From: Campylobacter sp. MIT 97-5078
GTDB lineage: Bacteria > Campylobacterota > Campylobacteria > Campylobacterales > Campylobacteraceae
Length of the DNA stretch: 64,000 nucleotides
NCBI RefSeq assembly: GCF_006864455.1
Contig: NZ_QHLK01000004.1
Coordinates: forward strand, 1-64,000
Direction: 5' to 3'
A program made the translations under genes and the position numbers. Position 1 is the first letter of the stretch. Each line of letters begins with the position of its first letter. The notes below the pieces were generated by a model, which did no database searches, was not told the DNA's origin, and saw nothing but the letters and a program-made list of their open reading frames with translations. Shown here in pieces: positions 17,413 through 26,972 of this stretch.

Positions 17413-17438
17413 TTAATTAAGACTTTACAAAAAACTTC

Positions 17439-19163
17439 CTAAGCTCCAAAACCTACGATTTTGTTTTTATCAAAACTTGAGCTTAATTCTTTGTGTATGC
17501 TTTCTAAAAAATCTTGCATTTTGAAAATACCCTCTTTTGAAATGGCTGCTTTTAAGGCTGTGTTTTTAATCACCATGATGATTTGAGCACCGCTAAGTTC
17601 ATAATTTGCTAGCACATTGACGCTAAATTCTTTGTCAAATTCGGCATTTTTAGGTAGGGATTTTTGCCAGATTAAAAGTCTTTGAGTAAAGTCTGGCTTT
17701 TTAAATTCTATCTTATACTCAAACCTTCTTGAAAAGGCACTATCTAGGCTTTCTAAGAAATTTGTCGTAGCTATGATTACTCCACTAAATCGCTCTATTT
17801 GCTCTAGGAAAATATTTTGCATTTGATTGTGCATTTTATCAGCCCCACTGCTACTTTCAATTCTCGTGCTTAAAAACTGATCAGCTTCATTTAAAAGTAA
17901 AATAGGACTTTGCTTGCAATTTTGGGCAATTTTATTATAAGTATCAAAAATTTTTCTTACATTTTGCTCACTTTCGCCCACATATTTGCTTAAAATTTTA
18001 GAACAATCAAAGCTTAAAACCGCCTTTTTCATAGACTTTGCAAGGCTTAAAGCCGACATCGTTTTACCCGTTCCAGCAGGTCCGTAAAAAATGATCTTTG
18101 CTTCTATGTTTTTAGAGCTTTTTATACCCCAAGAACTCAAGCGTTCAAGCACCTTTTTATCTTGTTGTTTTAAGATATTTTCTAAAAGCTCCTTTGTTTT
18201 TATAGGCATGATAACATCGTTTATATCAGTGTTTGGCTCGATTAGCTCAAATATATCTTGTTCTTTTACAACGCTTTCTAGTCTTATCTTAGTGTTTTTG
18301 CTTGGCTCTTTAAAGTCAATGATGCGTTGTAAAATGTTTTCACTTAGATAAAAACTTTTACTAATATCTCCAAAAGGACTTAAAAACTCATCATAATCAA
18401 TAAGATTTTTTTCCATAAGTTTTGAGTTTTCATCAAATAAGGCTTTATTTTTAAGTCTTTCAAGTTCAGAGTTGCTGATGAGTAAAAGTAAGGAATTTAA
18501 ATCCCTTGCATTTGAGTTTTCATCATTGATGCTGTATTCTTCTTTTAAAAGGGCGATGAAGATGATTTGCTCTTTTTCGTTTAAGCCATATTCTTTAAAA
18601 ATTTCAGCCAAAACATTGTAAAATTTGCTATGTTTAAGACGTTCTTTGATATGCTTTTCATAAACTTTTATGGTGTTTTTAAGCTCATCATTTTGATATT
18701 TTAAGTTAAAATTTAGCCTTGCATAAAGCTCAATACGCTCAAATTCATCTTTTAAATACTCCAAATAATCGCCATAAGCGTCTTTTTTAGACATATCAAG
18801 CACGCTTTTTTCTTCGATAAAATGCAAAAAAAGCTCACTTAAACTCAGCTCAGTTTGAAGTAAATAGAGCATTGAAGCTCTTAAAGCCCTTGAATCAGTG
18901 CTTTTAAAAGCACTCATACTTTGAGTGATAAAACCAAGCTCTATAAGGTGCTTTAGCTCTTCTAAATGATCTAAATGCGAAAAAGAAGAATCCCCAAAAA
19001 GAGTAAAAAGCACGCTAAAAGCACTGGTGCTTGAGTTTGCCTGCACATAGTTTTTACAAAGTTCTCTTAAGATCAAAGCCTCATTTTCACTGCATTTAAG
19101 TTTTTTAAAGAGTTGCGTTTCTGTAATATTTTTTTTGTTTAAAAACTCTTTTAAATCATTCAT
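17439..19163 (-). CDS. AAA+ ATPase of unknown role
   Basis: The C-terminal 280 residues form a classical AAA module: Walker A FYGPAGTGKTMSALSLAKS near 350, Walker B ILLLNEADQFLS (Asn in place of the first Asp), a sensor-1 segment GVIIATTNFLESLDSAFSRRF with arginine finger, and a sensor-2-like end. The N-terminal half is helical and charged with no recognised domain, so it may bind a substrate or partner. The start is best placed at the ATG at 19163, which overlaps the upstream lipoprotein gene by 8 bases; a TTG six bases earlier is less likely. It ends a run with a lipoprotein, YajQ and a dehydrogenase. Function is unknown; a remodelling ATPase is the safe description. Confidence 0.88.
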   Translation of the reverse strand: MNDLKEFLNKKNITETQLFKKLKCSENEALILRELCKNYVQANSSTSAFSVLFTLFGDSSFSHLDHLEELKHLIELGFITQSMSAFKSTDSRALRASMLYLLQTELSLSELFLHFIEEKSVLDMSKKDAYGDYLEYLKDEFERIELYARLNFNLKYQNDELKNTIKVYEKHIKERLKHSKFYNVLAEIFKEYGLNEKEQIIFIALLKEEYSINDENSNARDLNSLLLLISNSELERLKNKALFDENSKLMEKNLIDYDEFLSPFGDISKSFYLSENILQRIIDFKEPSKNTKIRLESVVKEQDIFELIEPNTDINDVIMPIKTKELLENILKQQDKKVLERLSSWGIKSSKNIEAKIIFYGPAGTGKTMSALSLAKSMKKAVLSFDCSKILSKYVGESEQNVRKIFDTYNKIAQNCKQSPILLLNEADQFLSTRIESSSGADKMHNQMQNIFLEQIERFSGVIIATTNFLESLDSAFSRRFEYKIEFKKPDFTQRLLIWQKSLPKNAEFDKEFSVNVLANYELSGAQIIMVIKNTALKAAISKEGIFKMQDFLESIHKELSSSFDKNKIVGFGA

Positions 19164-19632
19164 TATCAACCTTTTTAATGCTTAGCCTTATATTGTTTTT
19201 CTTTTCTATAAAGAGCAATTCTTTATCACAAACTTGATAGCTTATATCATAATTTATATTGAGTAAATTTTGACTAAAACCACAAGCGTTTTGTATTAAA
19301 TTCTTACCCTCAAAAAGAGGCTTAAAACGCAAAATATCTTCTAAAAAATCATCATAATAAGCCTGCCCTAAGTATCTTTGATTAAAGGTTTTTTTCTCAA
19401 AGCAAGCTTGTTCTAAGCAAATTTTATCCTCTATCTTAAGCCTTAAAAGCACCTGGGCAAGTTTATAAAGCTCTAAATTCACGCCCTTTTGTTTTTCATA
19501 CAAAAAACCAAAATCAGCATTTCTTAAACCTTGTATCTTTAAGCTTACATACACAGGCGTGGATTTTCCTTTTTGAAAAGGTGCAGAACAGCTTAGTAAA
19601 AAAAAGCCTAATAAAATGACAAAAAATCTCAA
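19156..19632 (-). CDS. Small lipoprotein
   Basis: A 158-residue protein with a clear lipoprotein signal: hydrophobic stretch FFVILLGFFLL then the lipobox LLSC, cleaved before Cys16. The mature part is mixed alpha/beta with two further Cys pairs (CLEQACFEKK) and no recognised domain. It overlaps the start of the AAA+ ATPase gene and follows yajQ by 10 bases, so it belongs to the same transcript. Genus-conserved, as I recall from the C. jejuni map; function unknown. Confidence 0.78.
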   Translation of the reverse strand: MRFFVILLGFFLLSCSAPFQKGKSTPVYVSLKIQGLRNADFGFLYEKQKGVNLELYKLAQVLLRLKIEDKICLEQACFEKKTFNQRYLGQAYYDDFLEDILRFKPLFEGKNLIQNACGFSQNLLNINYDISYQVCDKELLFIEKKNNIRLSIKKVDNE

Positions 19633-19642
19633 AATTTAGACT

Positions 19643-20134
19643 TTATTTTAAATTTTTAAAGCTTAAACTAAGCTCTAAATTCAGCTCTTTAACAAGTTTC
19701 ATCACAGCTTGCAAATCATCAATTTGCTTGGCACTCACTCGAATTTCCTCGCCTCTGATTTGAGAGCTTACCTTAAGCTTGCTATCTTTAATTGCTTTGT
19801 TGATTTTTTTGGTATTTTCACTATCTATGCTAGAAACCACTTCCAAACTTAACCTTGCTAAAGCTCCACTTTCTCTACTTTTTTCTTTAATAGCAGTAGC
19901 GTTAATGCCCCTTTTAATGAGCTTTGAAATAAGCATATCTTTTAAGGTATCAAGTTTGCCTTCACTTGAAGAAGAGATTTTAAAAAGTCCAAGCTTTTCA
20001 TCAAGCTCAAACTCAGCCTTTATGCCCTTTAAATCATATCTGCTTTCAAGTTCTTTTTTAGCTTGCTCTAGGGCGTTTTTAAGCTCTCCGCTATCAATAG
20101 CTGCACTTATATCAAAACTATGCTCATTTGCCAT
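19643..20134 (-). CDS. yajQ: YajQ family nucleotide-binding protein
   Basis: The UPF0234/YajQ family consists of two similar ferredoxin-like domains; some members bind cyclic di-GMP and act as transcription or phage-replication cofactors. The 163 residues are full family length and show the hallmark start ([21 protein letters not shown]), the central [14 protein letters not shown] and the C-terminal [22 protein letters not shown]. No membrane segment. Its start overlaps the end of the upstream dehydrogenase gene by 11 bases. Whether c-di-GMP signalling is relevant in Campylobacter is uncertain, so a nucleic-acid or nucleotide role is all that can be said. Confidence 0.92.
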   Translation of the reverse strand: MANEHSFDISAAIDSGELKNALEQAKKELESRYDLKGIKAEFELDEKLGLFKISSSSEGKLDTLKDMLISKLIKRGINATAIKEKSRESGALARLSLEVVSSIDSENTKKINKAIKDSKLKVSSQIRGEEIRVSAKQIDDLQAVMKLVKELNLELSLSFKNLK

Positions 20135-21056
20135 TTTTTATAAACTCCTTTAAATTCTCAAGCACCATTTCTATAAGTTTTTTCATAGCTTCAGCACTTG
20201 CAAAGGCTATATGAGGTGTGATGATGAGTTTTTCTTTAGCTTTGATCTTTAAAAGCGGATGATTTGCCCTCATAGGCTCATTTTCAAGCACATCAAGCCC
20301 TACTCTTATATCTTTTTTATCAAGCACAAGGGCTAAAGCTTCTTCATCAACTATGCCACCGCGTCCTACATTGATCAAAATAGCTTTTTCTTTCATGAGT
20401 TCAAGCTCTTTTTGTGAAATAAGCTTTTTTGTCTTTTCGTTAAGCGGGGCATGAATACTGATAATATCACAAGTTTTAAGCAAATCTTCAAGACTAAGAT
20501 GAGTAAAATCAGCCTTTAAATTCGCCCCTGTTGTAGAATGATAAAAAACCTTTGCTCCGAAGCTTTGAGCTACATTTGCAACCTGCTTTCCTATGGTGCC
20601 AAGCCCTATAATGCCATAATTCTTTCCCTCAAGGGTATGAATAATACGGGAAAAATCCGTAAAAATAGGACTCTTACACCAAGCACCACTCTTGCTAAAA
20701 TGATCATAATACACTATATGATTTAAAAAGGCAAAAAGCAAGGCAAAGGTATGCTGAGTAACACTTGAGGTAGAATACCCTGCTACATTTTTTACCACTA
20801 TATCTTTACTTTTGGCATATTCTACAGCGATATTGTTCGTACCTGTGGCTGTTTCTAAGATGAGTTTTAAGCTTGTATTATCAATCACTTCTTCATCGAT
20901 AACAACTTTATTTACCACAGCTACGTCAGCTCCTTTTAGCCTTTGTATCACCTCATCTTTGCTTGTAAGATCATAACTTACAAATTCGCCAAAGTCCCTA
21001 AAAGCACTTAAATCAACCTCGCCCAAAGTAAGGGCGTCTAAACAAACTATTTTCAT
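20124..21056 (-). CDS. D-isomer 2-hydroxyacid dehydrogenase
   Basis: A 310-residue NAD-dependent dehydrogenase of the D-lactate/glycerate family. Visible are the Rossmann motif [14 protein letters not shown] near 147, the catalytic-Arg loop [15 protein letters not shown] near 229, the Glu segment LDVLENEPM near 258, and the catalytic His in ITPHIAFAS near 285. The substrate (glycerate, lactate or another 2-hydroxyacid) cannot be decided from sequence. It lies between the glutathionylspermidine-synthase-like gene (17-base gap) and yajQ (overlap) in one minus-strand run. Confidence 0.93.
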   Translation of the reverse strand: MKIVCLDALTLGEVDLSAFRDFGEFVSYDLTSKDEVIQRLKGADVAVVNKVVIDEEVIDNTSLKLILETATGTNNIAVEYAKSKDIVVKNVAGYSTSSVTQHTFALLFAFLNHIVYYDHFSKSGAWCKSPIFTDFSRIIHTLEGKNYGIIGLGTIGKQVANVAQSFGAKVFYHSTTGANLKADFTHLSLEDLLKTCDIISIHAPLNEKTKKLISQKELELMKEKAILINVGRGGIVDEEALALVLDKKDIRVGLDVLENEPMRANHPLLKIKAKEKLIITPHIAFASAEAMKKLIEMVLENLKEFIKNGK

Positions 21057-21073
21057 TTTATCTCCTTTAATTT

Positions 21074-22246
21074 TTATGCCTTTATGATATGTCCTACAAA
21101 TTTAGCAAAATTATCAAGCACTAAGCCACCTTTTCTAAAACCTAAACCACAGCCATCATAGGCAAAAAATACACCGGCTTGGTATTTTTGCCCCTCATGT
21201 TCGTTAAATTCAACAAATTCTTGATAGACGAATTTATTATTTGTATAAGTTCCCTTTGTTTCAAAGCTTACTGAACCATCAGCTTCTATTATGCTTATAT
21301 TTGCTCCTTCTCTACCAAAAACAGGTTTTTTAACGCATTTTTTACCCACTAAAGGCTTATCGCTAGTTTCTAAAAGCAAAGGATGGTTTGGATAAAGTTC
21401 CCATAGCACTTTTAAAATACCCTTGCTTTGAAAAAGTAAGGTATAGGCTGGATTTAAAATAATCGCCTTTTGATTTTGCATGATTTGAGTTAAAAGCATG
21501 GCTAGCTCGCCTTCTTCTATGGCTATATTTTCCCAAGGAATAAGCTTAAAGAAGTATTCAAAATTTATGCCATTTTTAAAAATGCCTTCAGGGCTAAACT
21601 CCACCTCATCAATAAAGCTAAAATCACTCTCAAAGCCAGCTTCTTTAGCAATATGAGCTAAAAGCTTAGTGGTGATCTCATCTTCATGAGAACCAGCTAT
21701 GCTTGAAAAAAGGATTTTCCAGCCCTGATAATACTGCTCAAAGCCCTCAACGCTTTCTTCAAGGGTAACAAGGCGTTTAAAATTATCCATCAAACTTTCA
21801 TAAAGGCTGTTAAATTGCAAGCTTTCATCAAGAGCATTTTGTTTTAAAATCGCCCATTGCAAAATCGCTGTTTCAAAAAGGCTGGTTGGAGTATCAGCGT
21901 TAAACTCTATAAGCTTGATAGGCTTATTATCAAGCCCGCCAGCTAGATCAAAACGAGAATACAAATGCCAATGCACCTCATTTTCCCAACTCATCTTAAT
22001 GGCATCAATTAAACTAAAAGGGATACCTAACTCATCAAAGCGGTTCTCATCAATCACTTCTTGAGCTGCAGCAACAACCATATCATAAAGCTCATTTACC
22101 GCTTCATAATAAGCATTTACTTCTTTTTGACTTACTTGCACTAGCTCATTTGAAAGATACTCACTGCCATCATTATCAGTATGCCAGCTAAAACCTATGC
22201 TTTCTAAATAACTTTTTTCAAGGGCTTTTACTTTTAAAAAATTCAT
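21074..22246 (-). CDS. Glutathionylspermidine synthase-like ATP-grasp protein
   Basis: 390 residues, corresponding to the ATP-grasp synthetase part only; the amidase half of E. coli Gss is missing, as in most bacterial homologues. Family-typical segments are WHLYSRFDLAGG near 94, LIEFNADTPTSLFETA near 113-128, a Lys-rich PLVGKKCVKKPVFGREGANI near 307-326, and YQAGVFFAYDGCGLGFRKG near the end. The presumed chemistry is ATP-dependent amide bond formation on a peptide or glutathione-like acceptor, but no substrate is proven for this subfamily. It directly follows the UPF0323 lipoprotein gene (21-base gap), a pairing common in other bacteria. Confidence 0.88.
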   Translation of the reverse strand: MNFLKVKALEKSYLESIGFSWHTDNDGSEYLSNELVQVSQKEVNAYYEAVNELYDMVVAAAQEVIDENRFDELGIPFSLIDAIKMSWENEVHWHLYSRFDLAGGLDNKPIKLIEFNADTPTSLFETAILQWAILKQNALDESLQFNSLYESLMDNFKRLVTLEESVEGFEQYYQGWKILFSSIAGSHEDEITTKLLAHIAKEAGFESDFSFIDEVEFSPEGIFKNGINFEYFFKLIPWENIAIEEGELAMLLTQIMQNQKAIILNPAYTLLFQSKGILKVLWELYPNHPLLLETSDKPLVGKKCVKKPVFGREGANISIIEADGSVSFETKGTYTNNKFVYQEFVEFNEHEGQKYQAGVFFAYDGCGLGFRKGGLVLDNFAKFVGHIIKA

Positions 22247-22267
22247 TCTTACCTCATCTTTTTAAAT

Positions 22268-22861
22268 TTAAGAGCCAAAGCTACTTGAACTTGCTGCCTT
22301 TGAACCACCTCCAAAAAAGCCTGATCTTGAGCTTGATCCAGCTCTTGTGCTTTGACTGTTAAAACTATTCATACTTCTTTGATAGGCACTTTGATTTGAA
22401 AAAGCTCCTCTTTGATTGTTGGCAAAATTTTGGTTATTAAAAAGTTTTGAGCCTATCCAAGAGCCTATGATCGCTCCAGCTGCACTAGCAAGTAAGGCTT
22501 CTCCTAGACTTAAACCGCCTCCACTCATTTGAGCATTTTCTTGAGTAAGTTTTGAAGTGCCATTATCAATTTTAGCCTCTTCTTGTTTAAGCAAGGCATC
22601 CATTTCTGCTTTAGTAAGCACTCTTTCAGTGCCATCAAGCTGCTGTAAAACCACTCTAGTTTCAGCACTTGGGAATTGTTCTTTGATCTTATACTCGCCT
22701 TTTGCAACCTCTTCTATGATGACAAAAGCACCTTGCTGGGTATTTTGGCTCATATCCTCTGCCCTAGTTCCTCCATCATTGCAAGCTGTCAAAGCTCCAG
22801 CCGCAACCGCACTAAGTCCTGCTATCATGGTAAGTTTGGCTATCTTTTTGATGTGTTTCAT
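22268..22861 (-). CDS. UPF0323 family lipoprotein
   Basis: A 197-residue lipoprotein with signal peptide and lipobox LTAC (Cys27). The N-terminal part of the mature protein carries a small folded segment (GAFVIIEEVAKGEYKI...TRVVLQQLDG), then a Gly/Ala helix SLGEALLASAAGAIIGSWIGS resembling a glycine-zipper, and a low-complexity C-terminus rich in Ser, Asn, Gln and Gly. The domain order fits UPF0323 proteins, usually encoded next to a glutathionylspermidine-synthase-like gene, exactly as here. It heads the minus-strand run that continues through 17439. The glycine zipper suggests membrane insertion or multimerisation. Confidence 0.88.
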   Translation of the reverse strand: MKHIKKIAKLTMIAGLSAVAAGALTACNDGGTRAEDMSQNTQQGAFVIIEEVAKGEYKIKEQFPSAETRVVLQQLDGTERVLTKAEMDALLKQEEAKIDNGTSKLTQENAQMSGGGLSLGEALLASAAGAIIGSWIGSKLFNNQNFANNQRGAFSNQSAYQRSMNSFNSQSTRAGSSSRSGFFGGGSKAASSSSFGS

Positions 22862-22948
22862 AATCTTTTCCTAGCAAAAAATGAAATTTCTTAAGATTGT
22901 AACAAATTTTTACTAAAACTTTGTAAAAACACAAATTTTTTATTTTAT

Positions 22949-23920
22949 CTATTCTTTTGTTTTTAAATCTTTGTAAAACAAATTTGCAAGCTTGGCTTGA
23001 AATTTAAGCCAATCTTTTTGAAGCATGATAGGAAAACCTCCATACACCCTGCCTCCTTCTAAGCTCTTGCTTACCCCACCTCGTGCAGCAATAGTGGTAA
23101 AATCGCCTATCTTAAGATGTCCGCTTGTCGCACTTTGTCCGCCCATAATGACATTTTGTCCAAGTTCGCTTGAGCCAGAAATTCCTGTTTGAGCTACGAT
23201 AATGCAGTTTTTACCGATAATGCAGTTATGTCCTATTTGAACGAGATTATCAACCTTAGTCCCAGCTTTAATAATAGTGCTTTCAAACACAGCTCTATCA
23301 ATGCTTGTGCAAGCCCCAATCTCAACAAAATCTTCTAAAATCACATTGCCATTATGATAAATTTTATAATGCTCTCCAGCATTATTGTGAGCATAACCAA
23401 AACCATCACTTCCTATAACGCAGTTTGCGAGCAAATGGCATTTTTTACCGATTTGGCTATCATTATAAATAACTACATTTGGGTGGATTACACTAAAATC
23501 ACCTATGCTGACATTATCGCCTATATATGCTCCTGCCATAATCACGACATTTTCACCTATATTTACACCACTTCCTAAATACACATTTGGCATTATGATG
23601 GCACTTTTAGCGATTGTATTTGGCTTTTTTTCACTCGATATTAAAGGCTTTGCATACAGCTTGCTCAAATACGCAAAAGAAAGCTGAGGATCAGCACTGA
23701 TGAGCTTTTGCATATCTTTTGGCACTAAATTTTCATGCTTTTTGCCGACTATAATCGCTCCAGCTCCGCAATGAGCAATATTCTTAGCATTTTTATCGCT
23801 ATCACAATAACTCAATTCATCAAAACTTGCCCTTGAAAGCGAATTTAAAGCCTTGATCTCTAAATCCTCGCCCTTAAACTCAAGTCCCAAAAACTCCGCT
23901 ATCTCACTTAATTTCATCAT
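22949..23920 (-). CDS. lpxD: UDP-3-O-acylglucosamine N-acyltransferase LpxD
   Basis: LpxD adds the second hydroxyacyl chain from acyl-ACP in lipid A synthesis. The 323 residues show the N-terminal uridine-binding domain and then the left-handed parallel beta-helix built from hexapeptides (e.g. [20 protein letters not shown]). The catalytic segment is [19 protein letters not shown] (His near 231), and [26 protein letters not shown] is the second conserved block. Length and order are normal. It stands alone after dnaB on the minus strand; the other lpx genes are not here. In C. jejuni lipid A a GlcN3N backbone is used, so the substrate may be a diamino sugar. Confidence 0.95.
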   Translation of the reverse strand: MMKLSEIAEFLGLEFKGEDLEIKALNSLSRASFDELSYCDSDKNAKNIAHCGAGAIIVGKKHENLVPKDMQKLISADPQLSFAYLSKLYAKPLISSEKKPNTIAKSAIIMPNVYLGSGVNIGENVVIMAGAYIGDNVSIGDFSVIHPNVVIYNDSQIGKKCHLLANCVIGSDGFGYAHNNAGEHYKIYHNGNVILEDFVEIGACTSIDRAVFESTIIKAGTKVDNLVQIGHNCIIGKNCIIVAQTGISGSSELGQNVIMGGQSATSGHLKIGDFTTIAARGGVSKSLEGGRVYGGFPIMLQKDWLKFQAKLANLFYKDLKTKE

Positions 23921-23991
23921 CGCCCCTTAATAAAATAAAAATATTATAATCATTCTTTCGTAAAAAAAGAATAAATCCTAACAATCCAAAT

Positions 23992-25380
23992 TCATTCTTC
24001 AAAACTCTTTGATATAAATTCTTTCTTAGGAGCTTGAGCAAAACTTGATCTTTCTTTATAAAAAACAAGCTCAACCGTGCCTGTAGGTCCATTTCTATTT
24101 TTACCTACTATAAGTTCTGCTTTTTCTTCAAAAGGGTGTGGGATAAATTTCCTGATATATTCCTTGTCTTCAGCCTTTGCTTTATTTTCTCTTTCTTTTT
24201 CTTCTTGCTCTCTATACACTTCATCTCTATACACAAAAAGTATAGTATCTGCGTCCTGTTCTATAGCTCCACTTTCACGCAAATCACTGAGCATTGGGCG
24301 TTTATTTGCTCTACTTTCAAGACTTCTATTAAGTTGAGAAAGAGCGATGACAGGCATATCAAGTTCTCTTGCAAGAAGTTTTAAGCCTCTTGAAATTTCA
24401 CTCACTTGCAAATGTCTATCTTTAAAGCCTGAATTACTCATCATCAAGCCTATATAATCCACCACGCAAAGCTTGATACTCTCATCGTTTGATTTTAACT
24501 TTCTTAAAACAGCTCTAATATCCGTGATACTTGCATATCCGCTATCATAAATATAAAAGTTTTTCTTTGAATACTCATTACAAGCATCACTTACCCTGCT
24601 CCATTCATCATCATTTAAATCCGCAATCAAAAGCCTTTGAAGAGGAATGGAAGTTTTGGCTGAAAGCAATCGTTGCATGATCTGAGTAGCTGGCATTTCA
24701 AGAGAGAAAAACACCACGCCTTGATCTTCTCTTAACGCCTTTTCGATGAAATTTAAGCAAATCGTTGTTTTACCCATACCCGGTCTTGCTGCAACGATGA
24801 TAAGATCACCATCTTTAAAGCCTTTTATCATTTTATTTAAATCAGAAAAACCTGTATCAAGCCCTAAAATTTCTCTATGTTCGCTTTGCTTTTGCTTTTT
24901 AAATTCTTCTAAAAGCTCGCTTAAAACTGCTTGCATATCTTTTATATCAGCACTATTAACGCGGTTTGTAAGGTTAAAAATTTCTTTATTTAATTCATCA
25001 GTGATTTGTGATACGGCTTTGTTTGAGTTGATCTTTGAAGGTATGGTGTGAGCAAAATTTAAAAGCTGTCTTTTGATAGATTTTTCACGAAGTTCGTGAG
25101 CGTATTTAACAACATCAACTATAGCTGTAGTAGAAAGCACTTCATTAAATACATTCTCATCAATCCTGCCGTGCTTTTTTACAAAACTTGAACTTATAGG
25201 ATCATTTGCACTCACGCATGCTACAAAGGCCTTGAATATATCCTGATGAGGCTTAAAGCTAAAATCACCTGGCTCAATATCCCCAGCAATACTCGCATAA
25301 GAATCCTCACTATACAAGCAAGAACTTAAAATTGCTCTTTCTAAATCCAAATCTACATTTTCGTCTATATTATTTTTCAT
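23992..25380 (-). CDS. dnaB: Replicative DNA helicase DnaB
   Basis: The hexameric replicative helicase. The N-terminal helical domain (LERAILSSCLYSEDSY) is followed by the RecA-like motor: Walker A AARPGMGKTTICL near 203, GVVFFSLEMPATQIMQRLLS, Walker B IKLCVVDYIGLM near 300, and DLRESGAIEQDAD near 365. The full 462 residues are normal length. I place the start at the ATG at 25380, which has GAAGG seven bases upstream, rather than at the GTG two codons earlier. No intein is present. It is flanked by short spacers to lpxD and pyk. Confidence 0.97.
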   Translation of the reverse strand: MKNNIDENVDLDLERAILSSCLYSEDSYASIAGDIEPGDFSFKPHQDIFKAFVACVSANDPISSSFVKKHGRIDENVFNEVLSTTAIVDVVKYAHELREKSIKRQLLNFAHTIPSKINSNKAVSQITDELNKEIFNLTNRVNSADIKDMQAVLSELLEEFKKQKQSEHREILGLDTGFSDLNKMIKGFKDGDLIIVAARPGMGKTTICLNFIEKALREDQGVVFFSLEMPATQIMQRLLSAKTSIPLQRLLIADLNDDEWSRVSDACNEYSKKNFYIYDSGYASITDIRAVLRKLKSNDESIKLCVVDYIGLMMSNSGFKDRHLQVSEISRGLKLLARELDMPVIALSQLNRSLESRANKRPMLSDLRESGAIEQDADTILFVYRDEVYREQEEKERENKAKAEDKEYIRKFIPHPFEEKAELIVGKNRNGPTGTVELVFYKERSSFAQAPKKEFISKSFEE

Positions 25381-25461
25381 ACACACCTTCTAAAAAGAGC
25401 AAATTTTAACAAAGAAAGCTTTAAAATCAAGATAAATTAATGAATTTTTAAGGTTTTACGC

Positions 25462-26925
25462 TCAAAAAGGTGAAACTCGCTTTAAATAATACTCAATTTG
25501 CTCTTTTTTGAGCAAACGAATAAGATTGCACGAGCCTTCAACGCCGGTTGGAAAGCCAGCTGTAAGGATATAAGTTTTATCTTTGTCGATAAATCCTTGT
25601 TTAAAGCTTGCATCTACTACATCTTTTATAAGATCTGTTAAATCCCTCTTATCTCCATCAACAAAAACTTCAGCATTCACACCCCAAACTATGCTTAAAA
25701 AATTCAAGGTTTTTTCGCTGTGTGCTGCGGCGATAATATTTGCATTTGGACGATACCTTGCCATTTTAATGGCGCTTTTTCCACTACTTGTAAGAGCGAT
25801 AAGAGCATTAGCATTTAAATCCCTTGCAAGATGAACACTCGAACGCATCATAATATCTGTTTCATCAAAGTCATCAAAAATACTAAATTTATTATAAGGG
25901 TAATTCTTCTCAGTTTCTATAATCGTTTTTGCCATGATATCTACAGCATTTGCTGGATCTATGCCTACTGCACTTTCTTCGCTAAGCATTACCGCATCAG
26001 TGCCGTCTAAAACAGCATTTGCTACATCTGAAATTTCAGCTCTTGTAGCATTTTTGGTTTTTGCCAAAGAAAAGAGCATTTGAGTTGCTGTGATGACGGG
26101 CTTACTGGCTTGATTTGCTTTAAAAATGATTTGTTTTTGTATGTTTGGGACTTTAAAATACGGCACTTCTATACCAAGATCGCCTCTTGCTACCATTATG
26201 CCATCACTTATCTTGATGATCTCGTCGATATTTTCTACAGCGTCAAATTTTTCTATCTTGGCAAATATAGCTATTTTAGCATTATTTTGTGCTAGAATTT
26301 GCTTTACTTCATCTATATCATGAGCATTTTGAACAAAAGATATGGCTAAAAAATCCACATTGTTTTCAATCCCCCAAAGCAAATCGTCCTTATCTTTAGT
26401 CGTAATCACATCGATATTAATACGAGTATCTGGGAAATTTATACCCTTATTTGAGCTTAAAAAGCCGTCATTTTCTATCACGCTTTCTATCTTATCATTA
26501 CTGATTTTCACAACTATAGCCCTAATGCTACCATCATAAAGATAGATATATTCGCCAATTTTTAGCATATTAAGAATTTCTGGGTGGTTTATGCCTAGTT
26601 TGTAGTGATTTGGCGTTATTTTTTCGCCAATGATGTGTTCTTTATAAAAATCAAGCCTATCGCCACTTTTAAGCTCAAAAGGTTCTTTAAGCTCTAAGGT
26701 TCTTATCTTTGGTCCGCTAATATCTTGTAAAATTCCCACTCTTACACCAAGCTCTTTAGCAACTTCTCGAATGGTGCTAAGGTTGTTTTGGTGATATTCG
26801 TGCGTGCCATGCGAGAAATTAAGACGAAAAACATTTACCCCGTTGATGATCATTTGCTTTAACACTTCTTTGCTTTGACTAGCTGGTCCAACGGTTGCGA
26901 CAATCTTTGTTTTTTTAATCATCAT
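25462..26925 (-). CDS. pyk: Pyruvate kinase
   Basis: 487 residues with all main motifs: MIKKTKIVATVGPASQS at the start, NVFRLNFSHGTHE, and the active-site region AKIEKFDAVENIDEII plus DGIMVARGDLGIEVPY, whose lysine and acidic residues coordinate phosphoenolpyruvate and metal. Then MLSEESAVGIDPANAV and a C-terminal regulatory-type domain. Campylobacter lacks 6-phosphofructokinase and does not use pyruvate kinase for classic glycolysis; the enzyme works at the PEP/pyruvate node downstream of amino and organic acids. It is last in the run mqo-pyk, after a 47-base gap. Confidence 0.96.
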   Translation of the reverse strand: MMIKKTKIVATVGPASQSKEVLKQMIINGVNVFRLNFSHGTHEYHQNNLSTIREVAKELGVRVGILQDISGPKIRTLELKEPFELKSGDRLDFYKEHIIGEKITPNHYKLGINHPEILNMLKIGEYIYLYDGSIRAIVVKISNDKIESVIENDGFLSSNKGINFPDTRINIDVITTKDKDDLLWGIENNVDFLAISFVQNAHDIDEVKQILAQNNAKIAIFAKIEKFDAVENIDEIIKISDGIMVARGDLGIEVPYFKVPNIQKQIIFKANQASKPVITATQMLFSLAKTKNATRAEISDVANAVLDGTDAVMLSEESAVGIDPANAVDIMAKTIIETEKNYPYNKFSIFDDFDETDIMMRSSVHLARDLNANALIALTSSGKSAIKMARYRPNANIIAAAHSEKTLNFLSIVWGVNAEVFVDGDKRDLTDLIKDVVDASFKQGFIDKDKTYILTAGFPTGVEGSCNLIRLLKKEQIEYYLKRVSPF

Positions 26926-26972
26926 TTATCCTTGATTTTTTCATATCATAACATATTTTGGAAACAAAAAGA

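Noticed and set aside
19779-20153. 124-codon plus-strand frame opposite yajQ
   Set aside because: Leu/Ser-rich complement of a well-conserved gene; no promoter or ribosome site.
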